NCBI GenBank assembly: GCA_049999765.1
Contig: JBNGIQ010006682.1
Location: forward strand, 1 to 21,807
Reading direction: 5' to 3'
DNA length: 21,807 bases
Source of the DNA: Phaeoceros laevis
Lineage: Eukaryota > Anthocerotophyta > Anthocerotopsida > Notothyladales
Each line of letters begins with the position of its first letter. Position 1 is the first letter of the stretch. The notes below the pieces were generated by a model. It had not been told where the DNA came from, ran no database searches, and saw only the letters and a program-made list of their open reading frames with translations. Below are positions 1 to 8,466 of this stretch, one piece after another. Made by a program: the position numbers and the translations under genes.

Positions 1-2
1 CA

Positions 3-503
3 TCTGCCTATGTGCTCATGGCCAATGCCTACGCAGATGCGGGTAGGTGGACCGATGTAGACAGGATTGAAACACAGAGAATGGCAGCAGGAGCTAACAA
101 GAAACCTGCAGTGGCGAGCATTGAGGTGAATAAGGAGGTACACAGATTTCTGGTGGGCGAAAGGAGAAAGGATATTGCGCTTAAAGTAGAGAGCACAAAT
201 GCACGTGTGAAGCAGGAAGGAGGCCACATACCTCACACAAAGTTGGTGTTGAAGCCACTGAGTCAGAAGGAAAAGGAAGATGTCCTTTGTGGGCATGCGG
301 AGAAGCTAGCTCTGGCGTTTGGTCTGTTGAACACTCCGAGTGGGACACCTCTGGTGGTAACGAAGAACCTACGCATGTGCAGTGACTGCCACAGCTCCAC
401 GGAAGTCATGTCAAGGCTTGAGCAGAGAGACATTGTGGTAAGGGATGGGTACCGTGTGCATCGATTCGCAAACGGGCGTTGCAGTTGTAAGGGACGACCG
501 TGA
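3..503 (+). CDS. PPR RNA-editing factor, DYW:KP type (3' end only)
   Basis: C-terminal 166 codons of a pentatricopeptide-repeat protein; the repeats lie left of the window, and the reading frame enters at base 3. The visible part is the E/E+ region (YVLMANAYADAGRW) followed by a full DYW deaminase domain. Zinc and catalytic residues are in place: HAE at 294-302, CSDCH at 378-392, and the closing CSC at 480-488. Two places differ from an ordinary DYW protein. The usual PG box reads KKP (99-107), and the protein ends C-K-G-R-P instead of C-G-D-Y-W. Both are hallmarks of the DYW:KP subgroup, which is linked to U-to-C editing of organelle transcripts in hornworts, ferns and lycophytes. The protein should act in mitochondria or plastids; target choice depends on the missing repeats. 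The frame is intact up to TGA at 501-503. The conserved W of the SWIEV segment is S here. I am confident of the family and fairly confident of the subgroup. Confidence 0.88.
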   Translation, partial: SAYVLMANAYADAGRWTDVDRIETQRMAAGANKKPAVASIEVNKEVHRFLVGERRKDIALKVESTNARVKQEGGHIPHTKLVLKPLSQKEKEDVLCGHAEKLALAFGLLNTPSGTPLVVTKNLRMCSDCHSSTEVMSRLEQRDIVVRDGYRVHRFANGRCSCKGRP

Positions 504-546
504 GAATACTGAAGATCTAGCAGCCAGTGCTCAGGTGTGAGTGCGA

Positions 547-658
547 GAGATTGTGGTCTTTCTCGTGTGTGAATGTGCTTAACTCTATCCCCGTCAAATT
601 GAGATTGTTGTCTTTCTCTTGGGGTGAATGTGCGTGCGTAACTCTATCCCTATCAAAC
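547..658 (+). repeat. Two-copy tandem duplication, period 54 bp
   Basis: Copies begin at 547 and 601, both starting GAGATTGT and sharing CTCTATCCC and TCAAA segments. They are imperfect, so the duplication is not recent. It lies in the 3' flank of the PPR gene. Confidence 0.7.
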
Positions 659-899
659 TGAGACACGGACAGGGATCGCTGACACTGATCCACCACATGT
701 CAGAACACATGACCAGAATGATGTGTCTTCTCCCATACCGAAAAGAAAGGGAGCTAATTGGAAGTGAGAACAGGGGCATTTTCTAGTGGATACCCGGGCA
801 AATTTGAAAAACATATTGAATGAGGCCAGGGGCCTGTTAGGGTGAAAGGAAATTCTTGTAAAAAACGTCGATGCAAGCGTGTAGCTGGCGATCTTCACC

Positions 900-939
900 G
901 TGATGGAGCAACTTTACGTGTGATGGAGCAACTTTACGT
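900..939 (+). repeat. Exact 20-bp tandem duplication
   Basis: The 20-bp unit beginning GTGATGGAGC and ending CTTTAC is present twice in direct succession without mismatch. Confidence 0.85.
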
Positions 940-2056
940 GCTAGGCAGTGGTTACTCAGGGTAGCCCTCCGAAATGGCCCACGGTGTGACTTTCCACGAT
1001 CTCCTTGAGGACTTCGCACTGTGGCAAGGGCGGAGGCAAATTTGGAGGTTTTTACATCCATGGGAGCTGAAGAGGTTGCTGTTTTGTGATGTGGCGGCGT
1101 GGGGTATGCCTGCTCCAGGGCAGGGCGCCATCGTGGCCTCGCAGCACCTGGCATGAGGTAAATCATATGCCTACTTGCTGGCATTTGTGGAAATGTGTTT
1201 TATTTGCAGGTGCGAATAGCAAGGGTCCAGTCCCTGTGGAGGTCCTTGCACACAGTTTGAGAGACCAGTCCGCCTTTCTGGCAACGTCAATGGCCTTCCT
1301 ACGGCCAAAACAGTGGGAGGCATGGAGGCGCGGCCGCGGGGAGTATGGTGGGGGCTGGAACGGCTTCAAGAGTTAGGTCAAGTCCTTATCTGGCCCGCCA
1401 GATTTTGAGCCTTAGCGCGACTATCGGAATGCCACCTGGAGCTGGCGCTGAACCACGGCAGAGGCTGCGCCTGGCAGTGGATCATGGCTGCTGCTGCAGC
1501 AGGAGCCGAAGCCGCACGAGCGGCTGCCCAGGAGGAGCCTTCAAGCATGGCTACCGAAGAGTGAGGCAGCGGTGCTACGGTGGAGCTTTGAGGGTGGCCG
1601 GACTGCAGCATGCTTGGCCTGCAGGTTAGGGCTGGCTTGCCACCTCCTGGTTGTAGGAGGCATGGAGCTGCATCTGAATTACCAGTATTGGCTGCAGCAG
1701 CTGTTGTACTGTTCTGTCATAGACCGGTCGTGTAGTGTGAACATTTGCAGCAGAATAATTGATGCTGTACAATTTTTTCAAGACTCGCTCTGTCCGGAGA
1801 GGAAGCCTTACTTGCTGGGTAGGCTTCTGGAGGCAGCAAGCACAGAGCACCTCAGCCGCTATGAGCAGGCAGGCTGGCTTTTGTGGATCCTTCGCTCCAC
1901 AATTTAAGTAGCTAGAAGGCAAGCAAGCTATTTCGCTAGGTAGCTATTTCGCTGCTGGCATGCGTTTTAGGCCTCCAGGAAGAAAGCGCTTCCAGACAAG
2001 TCAGCTTGACAAGATTTAGCTCCAGCCAGCCTACTCTCGGAAATTTTGCCTTTGCC

Positions 2057-2380
2057 ATGGCCTCCCTCAGGAGGACGTGCCTAGCAGCAGGAGCAGCTGT
2101 CATCCTTCTTTCCTTGTTGTCGGCCTCAGGTGAGTCAGTATCTGCTTAGTCTGGGTGCGGGCCTACTTAGTTTATCTCTCGTTGTTTTGTTAGTTCTGGC
2201 CTAGCTTGCCGAGCTTTCGGCTGTGCTGTTCCTTTGCACATTTTTTGTTCTTCAACCATCTCCACCGCTTCCGCCTGCAGATGCTTTCGATCCGGCTTGA
2301 TCCCTTACGGCAAGATCACAATCAAATGGGATATCATGCATTGGACTCCTGACGGTTATGTGGTGATTGAGCGCTCTTAG
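2057..2380 (+). pseudogene. COBRA-like protein, 5' fragment with frameshifts
   Basis: Exon 1 (2057-2129) encodes MASLRRTC followed by a hydrophobic Ala/Leu stretch, a typical secretory signal peptide. It ends at a strong donor (CAG|GTGAGT). The 151-bp intron ends at CTGCAG (2280). Splicing restores an aspartate codon and reads on as DAFDP, matching the mature start of COBRA family proteins. The next segment still spells LDP and then YGKITIKWDIMHWTPDGYV, the hallmark COBRA block. Reaching it takes two single-base insertions near 2295 and 2306, and the frame then stops at 2378-2380. COBRA proteins are GPI-anchored wall proteins that bind cellulose and orient microfibrils. The rest of the domain (CCVS block, GPI signal) is not present downstream. 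This is a truncated pseudogene unless the insertions are assembly errors. Confidence 0.72.
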
Positions 2381-2481
2381 GAGACAAAGAACACAATCGC
2401 GACCCTCTATTATGGAGGCAGCGAAACCCTTTGATGTGGTGGAAGACCTTGGCAAACTCAAGCCGTTCGTCATGTATCCTC

Positions 2482-2696
2482 AACTCATCGCACTATGCTC
2501 TGATGTACGAAAAACAATTGAGGTAAAGCATTGATTACACCTAAGCTAAAGAAGAAGTTACCAATTGTTCTCGAGATAGGAGAGCTCCGCAACTCATCAC
2601 AGTATGCTCTAATATACGAAAAACAATTTAGGTCAAGCATTGATTACACCTAGGCTAAAGAAGAAGTTACCAATTGTTCTCAAGATAGGAGAGCTT
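2482..2696 (+). repeat. Two-copy tandem duplication, period 109 bp
   Basis: Copies start at 2482 and 2591 with AACTCATC and run through the shared AAGAAGAAGTTACCAATTG to GATAGGAGAG. They differ at about a tenth of positions. The second copy keeps an open frame to about 2800, but I do not recognise its product. It directly follows the broken COBRA-like fragment and may be part of the insertion that truncated it. Confidence 0.75.
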
Positions 2697-2980
2697 ACAA
2701 GGGATCCAAGACCAACACTAGTTAACATGGATATTGGGAAGTTAACCATTTTAGGCGTACATTTGAATGAGCGGTTTGATCTTCCACATTATGACCACGG
2801 CTGAAATGGTTTAGGTTTGGGTATAACCCCTAATGGACCACTTTACATATGTTTGTGACTATGTTTTACCAAGAAATGACCCTTTTTTGTAAGCTTTGCT
2901 AGACAGAGTTTCTCACATATGCTGGTGCACTAGAAAAATTTAAAAAAATTCCTTACTACACAAATTGCAACCCTTTTCCT

Positions 2981-3080
2981 NNNNNNNNNNNNNNNNNNNN
3001 NNNNNNNNNNNNNNNNNNNNNNNNNNNNNNNNNNNNNNNNNNNNNNNNNNNNNNNNNNNNNNNNNNNNNNNNNNNNNNNN
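2981..3080. other. Assembly gap (100 N)
   Basis: A run of exactly 100 N, the usual placeholder for a gap of unknown size. Frames and distances across it are not meaningful. Confidence 0.99.
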
Positions 3081-3560
3081 GTATTATATGATCAAATTGC
3101 AAAAGTTGACGATAAGAGGCAAAAAAATCCAAGCCCGTCCGTCTAAAAATCGTGAGGGCACGCGCATTCTTTCAAGGTGAGATTGAGCGGTGTGACTCAC
3201 TGCGTTGCATAGGCCACCCACCTGCCCAGTGCCTCAACGTCAGCCAGGTGTTGGGAAAGGGGGGCGCACCTCCTTGCAACTTGAAGGTAAAGACCACCAA
3301 TCTACCTAGTGTGCCACCAATGTGTCGGCGCGCTCGATTCCCATGTGGCGTCGGCTAGCATGACCTTTCTACTACTACTACTATATTAATGACGACATTA
3401 GTTATTGTAGTGGTTTTTCTCTAAATTTACTAACCCTTTTTGACAAATTGGAGATGCAGTGTATCGTTGTGTCCCTGCAAACGCCCAAGCCCAAGTGAAT
3501 GTGCAGGGCCTTGACTTCTCATGACTTATCCTGAAAAGTCATGAAGAGTAGTGCGCCATC
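3081..3560. other. Non-coding stretch with a hairpin
   Basis: No gene recognised. A perfect 9-bp inverted repeat (TCATGACTT at 3519-3527 and AAGTCATGA at 3536-3544, 8-base loop) lies at its right end, close to the end of the SINE-like element. A short CTA-type microsatellite lies at about 3370-3384. Confidence 0.5.
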
Positions 3561-3585
3561 ACCAGTCGGCTTACTCCAGGCTTAG

Positions 3586-3626
3586 ATCCAAGCATCCAAG
3601 CATCCAAGCATCCAAGCATCTAAGCA
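3586..3626 (+). repeat. Octamer microsatellite (ATCCAAGC)n
   Basis: About five copies of the 8-bp unit ATCCAAGC, the last with a T for C change. Read on the minus strand it is (GCTTGGAT)n and could be the simple-repeat tail of the SINE-like element to its right. Confidence 0.9.
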
Positions 3627-3990
3627 TAGATTTCAGGCGGCGGCATCTAGGCACGACAACACCTAGTAGCAGGGAGGGGTGCACCTATCTCCAAGGTTGC
3701 GGATTGGTGTGTGTAACCCCGGGCAGTGGCCGCTATAGCCATAGCCCGTGCAACCCTTGTACCCGCATGGAGGAGAAGGAAACCGGCCCTAGGCTTTTGT
3801 GTATTTCACACAACCCTAAAAAATAAGTGCTTTTGGGCTCTTGTGCATCTTGCGCAACCCTGGCGAGAGAGACCTTTTTTTTCTAAAAAGGAAAATTTTT
3901 TCCAAACAAATTTTTGCGTATCCGGATCCAAGCAACTGCTAGTCCTCGAACAGAAGCCTTGGCCACTGAACCATCCCCCCTTGAGCTCAA
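3586..3990 (-). mobile_element. Probable tRNA-derived SINE
   Basis: On the minus strand there is a box-A-like TGGTTCAGTGGCC (3961-3973). About 30 nt further on is a box-B-like CTTGGATCCGGA (3921-3932). This is the order and spacing of an RNA polymerase III internal promoter. The body then runs about 300 bp and ends in the octamer simple repeat (3586-3626), as many plant SINEs end in short repeats or A/T runs. I did not find a target-site duplication by eye, so both ends are approximate. An alternative is a decayed tRNA pseudogene beside an unrelated microsatellite. Confidence 0.42.
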
Positions 3991-4120
3991 CTTTGAGCAC
4001 CCACTTACACCCTACACCCATACGGCATAGAGATAGTGAGGTTAAATACCAAGTTTGGTTGCCACCAAGTAGTAGAAGTAGTAGTCGTAGTAGTGGCGAA
4101 AGTAAAGGAAGCCGGTGGTA

Positions 4121-4222
4121 ACTGAGGAATATTCCTAAATTTCATTGATTACGAAGATTCCTAAATTTCATTGATTACAAATTGATTACGAAGATTCTTA
4201 AATTTCATTGATTACGAAGATG
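4121..4222 (+). repeat. Short tandem repeats of a TTCATTGATTACGAAGAT unit
   Basis: Three to four imperfect copies of a roughly 26-38 bp unit that contains CTAAATTTCATTGATTAC. They lie directly before the copia fragment. Confidence 0.75.
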
Positions 4223-4223
4223 C

Positions 4224-4840
4224 CTATAGTCCCGTTGTCAATACTAAGCCTTCTAATGGCCTTGGATGCTATCGACGACTACGAATTGGAGTGCTTAGCT
4301 GGACGTTAGAACAACGTTTATTTATGTTACTCTTCTCGAAGATATTTATATGACTTCACCTTCAGGCCTGCAAGTTCCTAACATCACTTACTAACTATGT
4401 CTATATATGGTACTCTTCTGGAAGATATTTACATGACTTCACCTTCATGCCTGCAAGTTCCTAACATCACTTACTAACTATGTCTGCCAATTAAAGAAGA
4501 CAATATATGGGCTGAAACAGAGCCCCCGAGCTTGGTACTCAGGGATGGACATTTTTGAGGTCTCTTGGTTACACGAGCACTCATGCGAACTCCAATTTGT
4601 AAATATCAAGAGTGACAAGGTTTTAGCTTTGGCTGTTTATGTTGACGATCTTATTTTGATGAGCAACGGCATGGAAGTTATAAATGACCTGAAATCCAAG
4701 CCAGGTTAGGAGTTCAACATGACTCGTGCCGTATGGGAATGCAATTGCAACCTAATAGAACGCAGTGGACTATAGGTACCTTTCGTTCAATCGCAATTTT
4801 GCAAATGCGCAATGGTCTCCGGAGGAATAGAAAAGTAGTA
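4224..4840 (+). mobile_element. Ty1/copia retrotransposon, decayed reverse transcriptase
   Basis: Conserved blocks of the copia polymerase appear in order but in different frames. YSPVVNTK begins near 4225, then LLMALDAIDDYELECL, an EDIYM block, and LKKTIYGLKQSPRAWY from 4491. The catalytic YVDD is at 4638-4649, and MQLQPNRTQ follows after 4740. Stops (for example TAG at 4707) and several frameshifts make it inactive. An 83-bp internal tandem duplication (4328-4493) repeats the EDIYM block. No LTRs, integrase or gag were seen nearby, so it is a fragment. It ends about 100 bp upstream of the PRIN2-like start codon. Confidence 0.88.
4328..4493 (+). repeat. Two-copy tandem duplication, period 83 bp
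   Basis: Copies start at 4328 and 4411 with TACTCTTCT and share GCCTGCAAGTTCCTAACATC. The duplication lies within the copia polymerase and duplicates one of its conserved blocks, so it arose after the element was dead or helped to kill it. Confidence 0.88.
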
Positions 4841-4950
4841 CACAAAATATCCTTGTTATCCAACCGAAGATCCTGGGAGGTGCACAAGTTCAGGGCTGCA
4901 GCTCAGAAGCGACTCCAGGGGAGCGCGAGGGGAGGAGGCAGGTGAAAGAA

Positions 4951-5669
4951 ATGGCAGCAGCAAGCGCGACGCTGGCTTGCTCCTTGGCGGCGGGTGTCAC
5001 TACCTCCGCCGTGAGGGCAGCTGATCATGGCGGAGCAAGCTTGAGAGCGGGTGCAGGACAGCCGGTATTCCTGTCCCACCGCCAGCAATGCCGCCTTCTC
5101 ATGCAGGGATGCAACAGGTCCGCTGTTGTCCGCCGTGCAGCACCTTGTACGTTTTGCGTGGTAGCCAGCCAGGCCGAGTTCGCTGAGGAGGTGTGAATGA
5201 TTCTGTCCTCCTGTTAAGATTCGTGTCGTGCCTTTGTGGATGCACCATTGCAAATTCCAACAAAACTTGTGTCTTCACCGTATGCGATGTAGGAGACTGC
5301 CAAGTTCAGAACCAGCATCATCAAGATGCTTGCTGCAGAGCCTACCGTTGCCAATGCCAAAGAAAAGCTTGCGGATGTGTGCGCAAAGGTGCTTCTCTCG
5401 CATTCTACCTTATTTGTTCAGACGAGGTTGCCTGCTGCTGGAGGCACGATAGAATCCTGATGTTGTTTCTGTGGTGCCAGGTTTTTCGGGAGTTAGCAGA
5501 GGAATACGATGGGACATTCCCCGTGGAGCCATTTGGGAAGATGAAGGCCGCATGTGATGCAGACGGACTGCCTGGAGGAGATGTTGCCGTGCGAGCTGCA
5601 ATCGGCTGGAGCAGGGGTTATCTATACCATGACTGGAATCAGTGGAAGTCCACGAGAACATCCCAATGA
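4951..5669 (+). CDS. PRIN2-like plastid protein (three exons)
   Basis: Exons 4951-5190, 5293-5388 and 5481-5669. Both introns (102 and 92 bp) are GT-AG and phase 0, and the spliced frame encodes 174 residues. Residues 1 to about 70 are rich in Ala, Ser and Arg with few acids, a plastid transit peptide. The mature part carries ETAKFRT (81-87), DVC (108-110), EEYDGT (119-124), PF..M (129-133), GLPGG (141-145), RAA..W (150-155) and DWNQW (163-167). From memory this order matches the PLASTID REDOX INSENSITIVE 2 family, nucleoid proteins that support plastid-encoded RNA polymerase and redox signalling to the nucleus. Cys66 and Cys69 lie near the expected redox cysteine, but I cannot assign which is equivalent. 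The length fits the family (about 180 residues). ATG 4951 sits in good context (GAAATGG). Naming is from remembered motifs, so a different small plastid protein remains possible. Confidence 0.7.
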
Positions 5670-7327
5670 ACCGCAGGATCAGTAGCTTAGTAGATGAGTG
5701 CACAATTTTGCCACTGAGCGAGTCTTTTTTATTTGCAAGTGGAAGCCTCAAGCAGACAACTCTGGTGGAATGCGGATGCCACTGTAGGGTTTGCTGTCTG
5801 GCGCTTCTGATCAGGGACGGTGTAGGTTGTGGACATAGACGCTGTGATAGCCTGTTAGGTCTTTTGCAAATGGTACTACTCGCTAACTGGGTCGTATTCT
5901 CTGACGATGGGCAATGTGATGATCAATGTGCAAGATCCAGAATCCCACTTCGCGCTGCTTTTTGCCACTTTGATCGTGTGCGGAAATGTTGTGCCCAAGT
6001 AGCTGCAATGCAGACAGGAACGGATGAGCACTTCTCTGGGAATACTTCCAACTTCTGGAATGAAGGGTGGGCTCCTTACTAGTCCATAGATGCGAGCTGG
6101 AGATACGTGGGGTACACATCAAGCTTAACTTCGGCAGCTGATTGAACTCGAGGAAGCTTTACTTTCATGACGAGATCTTCACAGCACAGGGTGGATGGAT
6201 TCTTTCCGCTCTGCGTAAAGCATCAGCAGATGAGTGAGCAGGCCTAGACTCGGCGGCTAGATCCTCTGAATAGCGTTCACAAGCTCGGCAGTCAGTCCAG
6301 GCTGGAACTAGCAAACAGCAAGACAAACCCGTGCCCCAATTAGTTTGTCACCATTTGTAAGTAGACATCGTTTGAGGACACAGCTTGCTTGTACACGTAC
6401 TCGAATCTGCAACGTGGTAACCGTGAAGCGTTCTGAGATCAACCAGCTGAATTTATTCTCAAAACCCTAGAATGTTTCTCATGATTTGACTTACTCTGGA
6501 CGTTCACGGCCATGACTGTCCGCTTCTAGATCTTCATATGCTCCTACCTGCTCTGGGATTGACTTTTCCTTCTCTTCCTTCCTTGCGGCAGACTTCTCTA
6601 CACAGCCATACTTGATCACTTGTTTGAGATTCTTAGACAACAGTTTCGTCAAGGGGAGGTTGAACTGCCTGTTTAGTCTGGTGGGTACCCTGTGGCGGTG
6701 GACCTATGAATCCTGGCGTCAAAGAGGAACTTGACTTTGACGTCGATGGATGAGCTGATTTCTGGCAAGTTGCACAACGAGATGCTTAGTATGGGATTGA
6801 GATACATGATAGACTGATGGCAAGCTTGACAGCATCTACGACAGGCACTGGCGAGGACCAGATATTACCCTAACACTATTTGTTTAGGCACCTGGGGAGC
6901 AACTGCTTCTCATGACATGAAAAAGGACATGGATGTCTCCAGTTACAAGTTTGCGACATTTGACACCAGAAGCGTCATGCATTTGAAAAAAAGGAGACAG
7001 GGTGAGAGAGAGACATAGCGGTCGTGTTGTTCTTCTGAAGTGCATAGCAGTGCTTCCAGAGCCTTTATGTCCCCCCATGACATCTCCATCTTGACTCCTC
7101 CCTGTGACAGGGCGAGACAAATCATGAACCTAGGCTGGGCTGAGAAGACCACCTTAGTGAAAACTGATAAGGATCGTCCGCTATAAAATGCTGATGGCAA
7201 ATGCAGCCAGTATACAAGTCCATGAGTGAACATTCAATATCCTCGTGCCATAGGTGAATGCCTGAAGCTATAGTCGAATTGCGGTGGGTCATTCAGTGAA
7301 TGACTTCAGCCAGTGGCCGGATAAGGG
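5670..7327. other. Intergenic stretch without a confident gene
   Basis: Contains the 3' flank of the PRIN2-like gene and roughly 1.4 kb where I could not build a gene. On the minus strand, about 6490-6850, two overlapping frames look protein-like. One ends ..RKEEKEKSIPEQV.. and stops near 6490; the other has a Pro/Gln-rich PGFIGPPPQGT segment. No splice model joins them with a credible intron. Confidence 0.4.
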
Positions 7328-7813
7328 CTAATTGGAGGTCGTTGTATCGGAGGCACTGGCCCTTCTTGGCCGCCGTCTTCTCACCACAATTGTCTGGACG
7401 GGATCTCTCTCCCGAATATCAGGAAAAGCGTTGCGGCAATCAATGGTAACACCTCCAACAAAGGCCCATGCAACGAATACGAGAGTAGCAATCAGCGACA
7501 GTCGCCAAAGTGGTCCTAGCCCATGCTCACCACGAGTGATTTCCTCTTCATCTCGCTCCAGATATTCGCTATCCGATCCTTCATCTTCACCATCATCAAC
7601 ACTGCCCTGCTCTGCATGTATTGACTCTACATTTCCTTGAAATGGCTGATCATCAGAACTAGCCTTATGTGAGACATCAACAACATCCTCCCGACCATGT
7701 GCTTCCTCAAAGCTGCCCATGGTTTCCTCTTCACTTGCTGTACTTTTAAGCAAAGTTTCCTCACCATCATCCCCTTCTGTAGAGGAGACTTGGTCTTCTT
7801 GGACAGTGCCCAT
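7328..7813 (-). CDS. Acidic single-pass membrane protein, unknown
   Basis: Uninterrupted 161-codon frame starting at ATG 7813-7811 and ending TAG 7330-7328; an in-frame stop lies 15 codons upstream. Residues 1 to about 98 are strongly acidic and Ser/Glu/Asp-rich (for example DDGEDEGSDSEY, 73-84), probably disordered. Residues 102-124 form one hydrophobic segment (LWRLSLIATLVFVAWAFVGG). The tail holds an arginine cluster (VRRRRPRR, 144-151) and ends DTTTSN. By the positive-inside rule the C-terminus would face the cytosol or stroma. I recognise no family. The gene is divergent from the IFT43 gene (653 bp between starts). An upstream exon joined at the CAG just before the ATG is possible. The strong compositional pattern argues for a real gene, but function is unknown. 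Confidence 0.6.
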   Translation of the reverse strand: MGTVQEDQVSSTEGDDGEETLLKSTASEEETMGSFEEAHGREDVVDVSHKASSDDQPFQGNVESIHAEQGSVDDGEDEGSDSEYLERDEEEITRGEHGLGPLWRLSLIATLVFVAWAFVGGVTIDCRNAFPDIRERDPVQTIVVRRRRPRRASASDTTTSN

Positions 7814-8466
7814 CTGTTCTTGCTCCTTTAACCCATAACCACCTCCCCAAACGAGTCAGCAAAGGGGCGCTGTTCCTTGTAGAAATTTCCGCCAAGAGGG
7901 GATTTGTATTTTCAAATTACAACCACCAGAAAGCCTCAAATCAGCTTCGACCAACAGCCTCGGGCAATTGCTTCAGACCAACAACCTCAAGGGAAATTGG
8001 ACTTCTGTTCAGGTCATCTTGAACACTATAGCCTCCCAGCATCCAACTGCAACGACCTGGTAAGCAACCTTTGGGCAATTTAGACCAGCGCACAAGCAGG
8101 TAGGAGTGTGAGCCGAAACCTGCAAAAAATAGGTCGCAAGCTGGCAGAACAGTCTTAAATCCGCGAAGGTGCTGCTCGTGTCCTGCTTGGAGGGAGGAGA
8201 GCGCGTGAGAAACTCAGATCAGTACCAGACGCGCTCACATAGCTGGGCAACGGCAACATCTCATATGCTGACCAATGCTGAAAGACAAGAATGTTCAACC
8301 TGCAAGCCATGACCACATTTGATAACTGGCCCTGCATTGCTTCTCCACTTCGAGATAGGGGCAGGAAGAGCCAAGTGATGCCTGGCGAAACCTAATTTCA
8401 AACAAGCTTTAACTGCCAAGAATACCTGCGTCTTCACTCCTGCAGTCAAGCTTTTTGCCCGGAAAA
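7814..8466. other. Shared upstream region of two divergent genes
   Basis: 653 bp between the start codons of the minus-strand membrane-protein gene and the plus-strand IFT43 gene. No open frame of interest. It must hold both 5' untranslated regions and probably a bidirectional promoter; I see no clear TATA box. Confidence 0.5.

Larger units (their letters stand above)
504..2056. other. Intergenic stretch with small tandem duplications
   Basis: No gene recognised in about 1.5 kb. It contains a diverged 54-bp tandem duplication (547-658, GAGATTGT...CTTTCTC units) just after the PPR gene and a 20-bp exact duplication (900-939). Short open frames at 974-1156 and 1572-1907 have no motif I recognise. 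An alanine-rich 27-codon frame at 1485-1568 is probably chance. Confidence 0.5.

Noticed and set aside
974-1156. Open frame with MPAPGQGAI, recalling a hydroxymethylbilane synthase motif
   Set aside because: Only the short P-G-Q-G-A block agrees; flanking residues and the rest of the enzyme are absent, and the frame is only 60 codons. Probably chance.
1485-1568. 27-codon alanine/glutamate-rich frame
   Set aside because: Too short and of simple composition (GCT/GCA repeats); no homologue recognised.
5642-6082. 146-codon open frame after the PRIN2-like gene
   Set aside because: It overlaps the last exon of that gene in another frame, is cysteine-rich without pattern and matches no family; most likely 3' flank.
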